A model generated the notes under the pieces. It saw only the letters and a program-made list of their open reading frames with translations. It was not told the DNA's origin and made no database searches. Below, piece after piece: positions 21,748 to 32,360 of a stretch of DNA of 64,000 nt (position 1 is its first letter; the number at the start of each line of letters is the position of its first letter). Source of the stretch: Adiantum capillus-veneris (lineage: Eukaryota; Streptophyta; Polypodiopsida; Polypodiales; Pteridaceae); contig CM043964.1 in the NCBI GenBank assembly GCA_014529385.2, positions 38,997-102,996 of the forward strand. The letters are read 5' to 3'. The position numbers were made by a program, and so were the translations under genes.

Positions 21748-22226
21748 TGCACAATCAATCTTGTGCTCGACAAGCAAAGCACAGGAAAGGAAAAGAGGAC
21801 TCGAAGCAAAATGTGAAGGAGAGCTTAACAAGAGAAGAAGGAAGAAGCTTGGGCAAAAGCTGAGCCATGGTCGCAGATTTGAAACAATGGGGTTTTGTGC
21901 ATCGGTGGCAGGCAACTTAATTTAATTGTTTCCTTTTTATGAATCGCGGAGCCGTTAACAGCCCGGAGTATTCTGTAAGGGGAGTTTAAGCTCCTAAATC
22001 GTTATTAGTATCAATTAATGGTGTTGTTAACGACACTTCTTCATAATTGTGCATCATTTTCATCAGTGTTACCGGTTTCCGTGCAAGTTTTGTGCGTCGA
22101 TAGCATTACCAAGTGATTAAAAGTTGCTGTATTGTGCGGTGCGGCAATTTTTCGCTCTCAATTTTTTCACAGCCAGCAGCCCCTGGTGCTGACTTGGCTC
22201 AAGTTTCGAACACATATCCCCCGACA
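21100..22226 (+). repeat. Truncated 5' LTR of G2
   Basis: Collinear with 28792-29990 of the 3' LTR, from AAGGGCC to CACATATCCCCCGACA. It contains the CT tract at 21710-21744. The CA end at 22226 is followed by the primer site. The first 0.9 kb of the LTR is absent at 21100, next to the end of N1. Confidence 0.9.
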
Positions 22227-22245
22227 CCTGGTGAACCCGACGTAA
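22227..22245 (+). promoter_or_regulatory. Primer-binding site of G2
   Basis: CCTGGTGAACCCGACGTAA follows the LTR end. Its TGGTGAACCCGA core is the same as in element M. It is complementary to a tRNA 3' end with CCA. The tRNA is not identified. Confidence 0.75.
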
Positions 22246-22300
22246 AACCAAGCCGGGGTGGAAAAATTGTTGAAGCATATGTCTACAACACTTGAAGCAT

Positions 22301-23724
22301 ATGTCTACAACACTAGAAGCAGCCATACAACAGATGATGCAGCAGTTTGGAGCATACATGCATTAGCAACAGGCCGCCCAGCAGCAACATAATTTGCAAG
22401 AGCGGATTCGTAAAGCTTGTCAAAATGTTACGAAAAAGCTGCAACAGTTTGAGGGCCGAGGTATTTCAAAAATTTTCAATTTGTATGAGCAGTCTATGGA
22501 AGATAATGGTATTGAAGACCAGGAGTCAGTGGAAGGATTTTATCTGATTGCAATGCCGGAAGTTAGGGCCCGGATTAAATAAATTCAAGCGGCTCAAGGG
22601 CCGAACTGGTAGGATTTTAAGAAGGCGCTGCAAGAGGAATATTTTTGGAGGATACTCAACGGGTGATCAGACAGAGTTTTACGAAGTGGGTGCATAAGAA
22701 GGGTAAAAATTTACCCGCACGTGAAATGTTGCGAGAGTTTGAAAAGAAGTTTGATCAGTTATCGTCAGCAGAACAACGTTCCTTGAGGGATCAAAAGGTG
22801 GAATTGTTTATTCAAGCTGCTGATCCGCGACTACAAAATAATTTGGTGCAATTATTGGAGGATCCGACAGAAGAATTGGGATTGACATCAGATTGGAAAA
22901 TAGTCTCTGAAGCGGTGAACATGATCGTAAAACGACAGAAACGAGTTCATAGTGAGCAAGGTACTAGATGATGATGAAGAAGAGACTAAAGAGAAGCCGC
23001 CCTCTGCAGTACCCAAAGTGGAGGGGCCTGTTCTTGACGACCTGGTTAAAGGTATTCAAGAACTAAATTTGAATTTTAAAACTGTTAAATTTGAAGGGTT
23101 AGCTGCAAAGGCATCTACTTCTGAACCTAAGCAGTACCCACCACGCAAAAATTGGGATCTATGCATGTGGTGCGATAGTGAAGACCACAGGTTGTGAGAG
23201 AGTGTAATGAGTTTGAATCTTATAAGAAGAATGTGGTTTTTTGGAAAGACAAGAAGATTCATCTCAGGGCGACAGGGGAAATGCTCCGCTTGAACTTTGG
23301 TAGAGGCGGAATGAAGAAGATAGTGGAGGAAATACAACATAATGTTGCCCTTGTGGAAGCAGCTACATATGGGCTGCAAGTTTGTGGTAAGGAAGATGAT
23401 GATGTTACAAGTGCAAAGGGCCAGTTGTGGCCAAATTCTCTAAAGACAGTAGAAGCAGGTAAGGTAACATACGGGAAGTTACAACAGGTAGGGAATTCAA
23501 TTCGAGAAACCATTGGGTGGACCGATCCAGTGGATTCTCTTTCGATATATGCTTATATTGCTAAAGCTCAAGCCAATGAAGCTATGGTGGAAGAGAAGCA
23601 AAAAAGAGATGAAGAGGTGGTTGGGGTGTCAAATAGGCCGACGAGATCCAGCAATAAGAAAGAAGAAGTAGACAAGTGGTTCATCACATTGAAGCAATTT
23701 TGGAAGATTATGAAGAGTATTTAG
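22301..23724 (+). pseudogene. gag region of G2
   Basis: The frame starts with ATG at 22301 (MSTTLEAAIQQMMQQFGAYM), just after a tandemly duplicated segment of about 22 bases. It is broken by a TAG near 22364, the end of the frame at 22582 and frame changes near 22640, 22960 and 23195. It encodes a Gln-rich coiled start, a capsid-like region (FEKKFDQLSSAEQRSLRDQ, LFIQAADPRLQ) and a single knuckle, CMWCDSEDH followed after a frameshift by RECNEF. The product would package element RNA. At least four lesions make it non-functional. Confidence 0.8.
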
Positions 23725-24342
23725 GAGATCTTGAAGAAGAAGAGCCAAAGCCTATAGTGGTTTCAAGACCGATCGTACCTGAGGTAATAAATATGCATTT
23801 TAATGATGGTGAAGATGAAGAAGTTATACCCAAGAGTCACTTTTTGAGGACTCATTGGGCCAAAGCAACGACAGAAATAGTGGTAAAACTTGGCGACATT
23901 GAGGAGCCGGTCTTAGCCCTCATAGACCATGGTTCGGAAATCAATCTCATTGCAAAGAATTTGCACCAAAAGGGGAAGTGGCCTATTGATGTAGATCACG
24001 GGTGGCGGATTCGAGCTGCCAACATGCTTCCTGGAGATCTTTACGGTGCATGCGCAAATGTTAAGGTAGCAGAACTTTTTTATACAGCAGCATTCCTCCT
24101 ACCCATTGATTCTGGGACAACCCTACATTACGGCTGTGTGGATGGAAACTAAGGTGCTGGATGATGGCTCGGCCTATGCCAAGGTTCGAAGCCGAGATGT
24201 TAAGAAAGCGATTCAATTTCTAACTGTATGTGTTGATCATGCTAAAAACAAAGACAATTTACGTGATCGTCCAATGCTAAAGATACGTAAGGAGTTTAGA
24301 GAACAAATATTTGCTCCGGATTTTCTTGGGGTGCCACTATAA
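23676..24342 (+). pseudogene. Aspartic protease region of G2
   Basis: It overlaps the end of gag in another frame. The active site reads ALIDHGSEINLIAK at about 23912-23953, where the more usual motif has Ser or Thr before Gly. Here it is His, which may be normal for this lineage. The flap and ILGQPYI parts follow, separated by a frame change near 24110. It would process gag-pol. The adjoining segment to 24342 (KVRSRDVKKAIQFL) is linker. Confidence 0.75.
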
Positions 24343-24515
24343 AGCGGTACTATGGTGGTGCAAGTGAGGAGAAGTTCTCGTAGAGAGAAACCTTCTCTTC
24401 AAGATTTCTAGGGTTGACAAATTAGGGTTCAGTATCTTATAGGAAATTTAATGATTTAACTAAGTGGGAGAAAAAATATGTTTCAATCATTCAAAGTGAC
24501 TTGTAGGGATGTGAT

Positions 24516-24821
24516 GTGCTAGAACCGGATGATGTGATTTTAGGAATCTTCGAAGAGATCTCTTGTGTTGATACTATGTCAGAGCTTGAGGATATCAAGA
24601 AGAACAGGTTAGAAAGTGGAACTAAAGTTGTTAAAGTGCACTCAATGGACATGTACGAAGAGCTGGACATATACGAGGTACTTATGCATATTGAGGATGA
24701 CTTGGATAAAGAAGTTGAAGCACAGGTAGAGATGAAGTACAAGACAGTTGCAAAGAAAGTGAGACATGTGGCTACACCTCTACCAGAGGGAAGTGATGAA
24801 GTAATTAAAGAAGCTTCTTGA
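24516..24821 (+). pseudogene. Acidic linker between protease and RT (G2)
   Basis: An open stretch of about 100 residues, rich in Glu and Asp (EDDLDKEVEAQVEMKYK), lies between the protease and RT domains. I recognise no motif. It reads on, after a stop, into the RT N-terminus, so it is probably polyprotein linker. Confidence 0.45.
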
Positions 24822-24827
24822 TAGCCT

Positions 24828-26080
24828 ATGCTCATAAATCCTAAGAACATTGGGCACAAATTCACTAAAGAGACATTGCAGCAGCTGAAGGTGGGAGAAG
24901 ACGGTTTTCTCAACGAGGAGGAAATGAAATGTTTTCAAGGTATGCTCGAAAAACATGGTAAAGCTTTCTCCTTTGAGCCAAGTGAGATTGGGTGTATGGA
25001 TCCAAATATTGTTGCACCTATGGCTATATTCACTGTTCCTCGCATGCCATGGATCTTACGTCCTATTCCATTTCCTAAAGCTTGCTTGTGAAAGCTTATC
25101 AATTTCCTTTAATGAGAAGATACAAATGGGAATCTTGGAACCGTCATGTGCGCCATACTCTAACCGATGGTTCATTGTTTCGAAGAAAAATGGTACTTTA
25201 AGGTTCATACAGGATATGTAGCCTGTTAAATAAGGTAACAATCCGGAATGTGGGTACTGGCCCAATTGTGGATGAATTTGTTGAGGCTTTTGCAGGCAGG
25301 TCAATTTATTCTATGGGTGATCTTTATTCTAGATATGATCAATTTCACTTAGCATTGGAGAGCAGGGATCTTACTACGATGCGTACTCCTCTCGGATTGG
25401 TAAGGATGTGCACTCTGCCACAGGGTGCTACTAATTCTGTAGCTCATATGATGAACAACATGAATAAGGTATTAAGGGACTTTATCCCACATGTTACTAT
25501 GCCTTTCATTGATGATCTACCGATTAAGGACTGTGAGGAAGGCTCAAAATATGAGGTAAAAGATAAGAGGGGGTGCCGACAGTTTGTTGCTCAACATATT
25601 TCTGATTGTGATGCTATTTTATCCAGACGTGAAGAAGTTAACTTAACACTTTCAGGGCAAAAATCAACTTTTGGTGCCAAAGAGGTTCTAATTGTAGGGC
25701 ACATGTGCAGTCCAGAAGGTAGAAGGCCAAGTCCGGCTAAAGTTGAAGCTATTCAAAAGATGAAGGAAACGTGCTCTTCGGTTACTGAAGTTCGTTGGTT
25801 TCTGGGTGTATGTGATTTCTATCTTATTTGGCTGCCACATTTTGCTCATGTTGCAAAAGTGCTTTATCAACAGCTGAGAAAAGGTAAAAGATTTGTTTGG
25901 GAAGAAGTTCATACACAGGCTATCAGGAAATTAAAGAAGATGCTTCTTGATGCTCTAACCTTGAGGAAAGTCGAATACAAATGCGTAAGGCCATTAGTTT
26001 TAACGGTTGACACTAGTCCGATAGGTATTGGATGGGCTATAGGTCAAGATGATGAAGAAGGTAACAGGTATGCGGTTTGA
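24828..26080 (+). pseudogene. Reverse transcriptase of G2
   Basis: Segments at 24828-25091, 24955-25221 and 25250-26080 give the RT domain in order. The N-terminal part includes GCMDPNIVAPMAIFTVP, then MGILEPSCAPYSNRWFIVSKKNGTL without the first bases in frame. The palm has GDLYSRYDQFHLALESRDL and PQGATNSVAHMMNN. The catalytic box is FIDDLPIKD with both aspartates present, and the thumb and connection follow (LIWLPHFAHVAKVLYQQL). A frame change near 25090 and stops near 25220 inactivate it. The sequence is rather unlike G1 and G3 and represents another gypsy lineage. Confidence 0.85.
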
Positions 26081-26626
26081 TTTGGAGCAAAAGTGCTCAA
26101 TGCTCGCCAAAGAGGCTACCCACAGGTTAAGAGAGAACTTTGGGGCGTTTCTACTGCTCTAAGGTCTGATAAAGAATACTTTATTGGAGCTTCAGTCGTG
26201 GTAGAGACAGATTGCTTGCCACTAATAGGGATGATGGCAAATTGCTCTACTCTGGATATTGATATGCTACGATGGATAGCCTATATTAAGTCTCTTAATC
26301 CTGAATTTTGTCATATTGCAGGTAGAGATAATCCTGTTGCAGATATGTTATCAAGAGCTAGATTTGAAGATGAAGAAGAGATGCTAACCACAAGTGATGA
26401 TGTTGGCTTGAAGTTCTATTCGTATTCTTATCTGCATGCAAATTGTGGAAATATTGCTCATATTGTTGAGGTATTTTATGAAGAGTTCTATGAAGGGGAA
26501 TGGATTTTGATTGGTTGCTACCTTAGCACTCTTACTAAGCATGAAGAGTGGAAGGATCAAGAGTACAAAAAGATTAGGAAGAAAGCGTATGGCTATTTTT
26601 TGAAGGATGGACATTTATGGAAGTAG
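25985..26626 (+). pseudogene. RNase H of G2
   Basis: It continues from RT with VLTVDTSPIGIGWAIGQDD (first catalytic Asp) and, after a TGA at 26078-26080, FGAKVLNARQRGYPQVKRELWG (catalytic Glu region), then VVETDCLPLIGMM and HIAGRDNPVADMLSRA. The last phrase marks the RNase H to integrase boundary in Ty3 elements. The following 26390-26626 is linker. Confidence 0.8.
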
Positions 26627-27736
26627 CCAAAATGCTCTAAAGGAGTACCGTAGTGGGTTGTTTGTGATAAAGCAACTCAACAACAGGTTATTAAAGAGTT
26701 TCATGAAAGTTTATGGGCTGGACACAGAGGGGTCTGGGCAACTTTTGTCAAGATTAAGGATCTTTACTGGTGGAAAGGTATGTATAAATATGTGGCTCAG
26801 TTTATAGAGACATGACTAATATGCCAACATTATTCTAATGTACGGCATCAAGATGGATTGCATCCCACCTATCCGCTGGCTATGCACTACAAGTGGGTGG
26901 TGGACCTGATTACCATGCCAGTAGGTGTCTGGAAAATGCGGTATATTGTTCTTGCCAGAGAGGATCTTACTAATCAGGTGGAAGGCAAAGCTTTGTGTAC
27001 CAAAGCTACTTGTTCCGTATGCAAGTTCTTGCTTGAGGATGTTATTTCCAGGTATGGATGTGTCGGTAGAATTACTACTGATAGAGGAGAGCTTGATGCA
27101 GATGAAGCTCGGGATTTCTTTGCTCGCTTGGTCATTAAATTGGCTCTCACTACAACATGCAATCCAGAGGGTAATGGAAAAAGTGAAAGAGGGCATCCGC
27201 CTATTGTTAAAGCTTTAGCAAAGGCATGCCAAGGACATATTGGTGATTGGCCTAAACTCCTACCATTTGCTTTATGGGCTGATCGAACTACACGTAGTTC
27301 TGTTACAGGTTTTATGCCATTCGAGCTAATGTACGAGCAAAAACCCATTATGCCTACAGAGGAAGCGGTTATTTCTTGGACCGTAATGCCATGGGAAGAA
27401 GGTATGTCTATAGAAGATTTTCTTGCATTGCGAATTCTCCAACTTGAGAGGCGTCAGGAAGATATTGAACAGGCTAAAGTAATGCTTAAGGAAGCAAGGT
27501 TGAAGAACAAAGCATCGTTTGATGGTAAGCACAGACTGCGACCTCGTGCTATTAAAGATGGGGATTGGGTCCTTGTATATGACAGCAACCTGGAGAACCA
27601 GTACATTGCTATGTGGAAGATGGTTAAACGATGGTTTCGACCATATGTTGTACTTCATGTTTATGATAATGCGACCTACAACTTATGCACTCTTGATGGC
27701 ACTGCGCTCAAGGTGCCTATTGCAACGAGATGGTGA
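26627..27736 (+). pseudogene. Integrase of G2, nearly intact core
   Basis: The HHCC zinc finger is recognisable at about 26690-26840 (FHESLWAGHRGVW in one frame, later ICQHYSNV). A TGA stands where its first Cys would be. The core and C-terminus are open from 26858 to 27736. Catalytic Asp-Asp-Glu appear in WVVDLITMP, ITTDRGELD and GNGKSERGHP, followed by LPFALWADRTTRSSVTGFMP. The C-terminal domain includes IKDGDWVLVYDSNLE and WFRPYVVLHVYDNATYNL, with no visible chromodomain. The enzyme inserts element DNA into the host genome. Confidence 0.85.
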
Positions 27737-27836
27737 GATTAATATTGGAGACTTCAACACAGATCAACCTCCTGAAGACAATGTTATGTATGCATCAAAC
27801 GATGAGTCTGATGATGCTCTTGAACATGCTTTATAA
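27737..27836 (+). pseudogene. Acidic C-terminal tail of the G2 polyprotein
   Basis: In the frame shifted from integrase, the end reads NTDQPPEDNVMYASNDESDDALEHAL and stops at 27836, just before the polypurine tract. The acidic tail probably belonged to the polyprotein C-terminus before a frameshift near 27730. Confidence 0.45.
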
Positions 27837-27870
27837 GTACGGTTGGCACAGACTGGAGGCTGTGCAGGTT

Positions 27871-27883
27871 CAGAGGGGGTGGA
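27871..27883 (+). promoter_or_regulatory. Polypurine tract of G2
   Basis: CAGAGGGGGTGGA lies directly before the TGTCATGC start of the 3' LTR. It is the same as the tract of element M. Confidence 0.85.
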
Positions 27884-29428
27884 TGTCATGCAGCTCTGCT
27901 CCAATCCAAAGAGAGATGCCATAAAAATGCACATCAAGTTTGTTTGACGCTTTTAATGAACAGAGATTAAGGCCTGGCAACATGCCAAGTTCAATGCTAA
28001 ATGTATGTCAAATGTGGTAAAAAGGGCCAATAGATTCCTTAATGATGCCAAAAATGAGTATGCTTGAAGTGAGCACAGATGGAGATTATGATCTAGAACT
28101 GTAGTGCTTGAAGTTCTCTACCGGTCTGTCTTTACGGCTCGCCAATTGGAGCTACGGTGAAGAAGTTATGGCATATTGAAGTTTGAGTCAATTGCAGATC
28201 CGTACCGGATTGGGCAACTGCAGCTGAGATGATAGAAATGGAATGAATGCACGGGCCTGAAGTGCTCAATTTGTGGAGCACGTCGGTCTTTTCAGATCAA
28301 AGATTGGAGTTATGGTTGCCAGGTTATGGGCCGTTAAAGATTCTCCGAGGGCCGGTTCTGTGCCAGTCTAGTCGGCTCGGTCGGAGTGCTATTTGGGAGT
28401 TCTTGAGTTACAACCAGGGTTTAGAATGAAGTAGAATAAGTGCTCAAGATAGCACTGCTTTGGTTGAGATATAAGCTGGATGTGATGTCCTCAGAGAGCA
28501 CAATAAATGCTTAAGTGGAATCTTTTTAAGGTCGTCTCTTGATACGGGCAGCAGATTTCATGATGAGGTTGCTAAACGGGGGCCGCTGAAGAAAGATGTT
28601 GTGCTTGGGGATGATTTAGTCGGTGTGTATGTTAGGCAATGCCTTTGGCCAAATGTGGTGCCTTTACGAAAGCTTGTCTTGATTTAGTCGATATGCATGT
28701 TAAATAAGGTGCCCTTTGAGAATTGCTTGGAGATGTCGTGTTTGGCATTGCCTTGGCCAGCATGTATGCCAAATGGGGTACCCTTTTAAGGGCCACCCAC
28801 CCAACTCAAGGAATTAGACCGGCCGCCCATGACTTTAAATAAAAAAGCCGCCCAACTCAAAGGAGCATGGCCGCCCAAATCCATAAATAATAATCACCCG
28901 GCCGCCCAAGCTTAGCCCGCCCAATGGTTGTGTGTAAAAAAATAAAAAACAAGGAAGGCCATGGCGTTCAAAAGCGCGTAGGAAGGCAAGGGAGGGAAAA
29001 CAGGCTCGTGCCGGCTTGTACAAGCCTAGGATGAGCCTGGTGAAGAAGCAAAAAACGCATAGCTCGATAGCGCGCACACTTTTGGTCCCAATTGCAGCAA
29101 ATTCCGCGCTGGTCGGGTGCTCGAGTTGCCACATCACCAAGAGGCATTTTTATGCCTCTCTAGCAACGACGGCGCCCTCGTTGCTAAGGGTAGGAGGAAT
29201 CTATTAATACTGGGCTTTTTGCATTAAAGCGAGGATTTTTTTTCACAAGCAAGGAAGGTTGAGAGAAAGCTTGGGGAGAAAAACGAGGTCAAGCAAGGCA
29301 AGGAGAGGAGGGTAGGCAAGGTGAGCTCTCTCTCTCTCGATCTCGAATCCAGTCAATCAAGGTGAGGAGAGGAGGGTAGGCAAGGCGAGCTCTCTCTCTC
29401 TGGATCTTGAATCCAATCAAGCAAGGCG

Positions 29429-29516
<88 letters not shown>

Positions 29517-29990
29517 TGCACAATCACGCTTGTGCTCGGCAAACAAAGGAAAGGAGAGGAAAAGGGGACTCAAAGAGAAACGTGAAGGAGAGCTTAACAA
29601 GAGAAGAAGGAAGAAGCTTGGGCAAAAGCCGAGCCATGGTCGAAGCTTCGACACAAAGGGGTTTTGTTCGTCGGCAGGCAACTTAATTTAATTGTTTCTT
29701 TTTTATGAATCGCGGAGCTGTTAACGGCTCGGAGTATTCTGTAAGGGGAGTTTAAGCTCCTAAATCATCATTAGTATCAATTAACGGTGTCGTTAATGAC
29801 ACTTCTTCGTAATTGTGCATCAATTTCATCGATGTTACCGGTTTTTGCGCAAGTTTTTTGCGTCGATAGCATTACCAAGTCATTAAAACTTGCTGTATTG
29901 TGCGGTGCGGCAAATTTTTGCTCTCAATGTTTCCACAGCCAGCAGCCCGGTGCTGACCTGGCTCAAGTTTCGAACACATATACCCCAATA
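27884..29990 (+). repeat. 3' LTR of G2 (2107 bp)
   Basis: It starts TGTCATGCAGCTC and ends ATACCCCAATA, where the usual CA has become TA. The first part is the reverse complement of 4346-5046 and of the LTR copies at 14166-16492. The second part matches 21100-22226. A long pure (CT)n at 29431-29513 lies where the other copies have 32-35 bases. The minus-strand ORFs here are microsatellite artefacts. Confidence 0.9.
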
Positions 29991-30058
29991 ACGTAACAAC
30001 AGAAATGGCGAAGCACAGATTTTCAACAATATTACCTAAGAAAGATGAATACAACATT

Positions 30059-30164
<106 letters not shown>

Positions 30165-30237
30165 AATGAGAACTCATAAGAAAACCCTAAAGGGAAAATG
30201 AAAGAGTAGAGAAACACCTATCTATATGGATACAAAA

Positions 30238-30325
30238 GGTCTTTTGACTTTCCATCTTCATTTGTCTTTTGACTTTTCACCTTAATTTGTCTTTTGACTT
30301 TCCACCTTCATTTGTCTTTTCATTT
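30238..30325 (+). repeat. 25-bp tandem repeat
   Basis: About 3.5 copies of GTCTTTTGACTTTCCACCTTCATTT-like units (variant positions C/T and A/T) lie at a period of 25. The block is small and local, with no known function. Confidence 0.85.
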
Positions 30326-30788
30326 CCTAACCTCACCCTTCACTTATGTACTTAATATGTTTTGAAATAAAGTTTTTTTTTCTGAGATCGGGGAGACCTA
30401 ATGAATACGAAGGTCAATAAAGAGGTGTAAAGGCTATAGATTAGCTCAAAATCAGAAATGTCTCCATGAATCTGCTGTGTAGCTTGTTATCAATATGGCA
30501 TCACCAAACATATCTTCATAAATCTTTTATTGTCACTAAGTTTGTCTTCACGAAATCAATTCTTTGATCAATCCTACATAGATCATAGACTCAAAAAACA
30601 TAGTCATGAAAATTATTAGCATCGTTAGTGAAATAATTACATTCACAATGCCATAAGAGATGGTTCGCAATGCCACTCTTTCGACAACATATGGTACATA
30701 AAGTATGAACGTAAAAGTACAAGATGCGCGATTACGTGATGCAAATGACATGTGTATATACTACATAAAACGACATTTATCAACGTAG

Positions 30789-31380
30789 TGGTATCAATGA
30801 ATATCATCAAAGTATTAACAAAACATCATCATTGTATCAATAAAAATGAATAAATCATCATGGTATCAACGAAAAGCATCATGATATCACTGAGAATAAT
30901 CATTATATCAACGAAACAACATCATGGTATCAACGAGAATAACCATGGTATCAATGAAATAACATCATGATATCACCGAGAATAATCATTGTATCAATCA
31001 TGGTATCACCGACAATAACCATGGTATCAACGAAACAACATCATGGTATCACCGAGAATAACCATGGTATCAACGAAACAACATCATGGTATCACCGAGA
31101 ATAACCATGGCATCAACGAAATATCATCATGGTATCACCGAGAATAACCATGGTATCAACGAAACAACATCATGGTATCACGAAGAATAACCATGGCATC
31201 AAAGAAATATCATCATGGTATCACCGAGAATAACCATGGTATCAACGAAACAACATCATGGTATCACGAATAATAACCATGGCATCAACGAAATATCATC
31301 ATGGTATCACCAAGAATAACTATGGTACCAAAGTACTAACAAAACATCATCATGGTACCATCAAAATCACTATGGTATCA
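30789..31380 (+). repeat. Minisatellite of N2
   Basis: About ten copies of the N1 unit of about 43 bases. I count 17 occurrences of TGGTATCA. Some units have TGGCATCA instead, the form that predominates in N3. Confidence 0.9.
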
Positions 31381-31721
31381 ACGAGAGATTATCAATAAAA
31401 CGACATAAACTATATCTCTAGAGGAATAATTATACGAGAATCAATGAACAAATATATCATATAGCAAAAGATCATGTACCATCAGTAGCTCGACAAAATT
31501 TGGACGATCATCAACGGCTCGACTGAATCGGAAAGATATTCATGACAGATATCCACGAACAGATCTATAGATATTTGATATCTGTAAATATAGGTATCCA
31601 AGAAAAAATCATCAATAAATGTCTCAGAATGTATTAGACAGCTTGAAATAGTATAGACTTTTGAGAACATATATCTATAACACTGATTCGATTTATAACT
31701 GTCTTCGTTTGCTTTTCAAAT

Positions 31722-32340
31722 GTGTACACAGTCCGAGAACTATAACCCAAAATCGCTCCAGAATTTTAGAGAGAGTTTCTTCTGCAAAGTTGTAGACCAC
31801 ATCGATTTCGGTGGCTCACACGAATCGTTTTTGCAAAATCGTTTTCAATTTAAAATAAAAAACGAAAGTTGCTTTTCAGAAATGTATGCAGTCCGGGAAT
31901 GATAACTCAAAATCGGTGCAGAATTTGAAAAAAAAAATCTTTTGTAAAATTGTAGAGCACATCGATTCTGGTAGCTCCTGTGAATCGTTTCTGCAAAATC
32001 GTTTTCAATTAGGAGAAAAATCAAAAATAAAAAATTTGAAAGTTTCTTTTCTGACATGTACGCAGTCCGCAAACGATAACTCAAAATCGGTGCAGAATTT
32101 GGAAAAACATTCTTCGGTAAAGTTGTAGACCACATCGATTCCAGTGCCTTACACGAGTTGTTTCTGCAAAATCGTTTTCAATTAGGAGAAAAATCAAAAA
32201 CAAAAAGCGAAGTTGCTTTTGAGCCATGTACGCAGTCCGCAAACGATAACTCAAAATTGGTGCAGAATTTGAAAAAACTTTCTTTTGCAAAGTTGTACAC
32301 CACATCAATTCCGGTGTGTCAAGCGAGCTGTTTCGGAGGT
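31722..32340 (-). repeat. Diverged 172-bp units in N2
   Basis: Copies of the CGATAACTCAAAATCGGTGCAGAATTT and CAAAGTTGTAGACCACATCGATT blocks recur near 31735-31805, 31910-31965, 32070-32140 and 32240-32310. They are more diverged from each other than the N1 array. Confidence 0.85.
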
Positions 32341-32360
32341 TAGGGGTGTCTAAAAGTGAC

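Larger units (their letters stand above)
21100..29990 (+). mobile_element. Ty3/gypsy retrotransposon G2 with 2.1-kb LTRs
   Basis: Layout on the plus strand: 5'-truncated LTR (21100-22226), primer site, gag, protease, RT, RNase H, integrase, polypurine tract and a 2107-bp 3' LTR (27884-29990). Stops and frameshifts interrupt every domain, but each is recognisable and integrase is mostly open. The first 0.9 kb of the 5' LTR is missing where N1 abuts it. LTR, PBS and PPT match element M, so G2-type elements are the likely source of M's enzymes. Confidence 0.9.
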
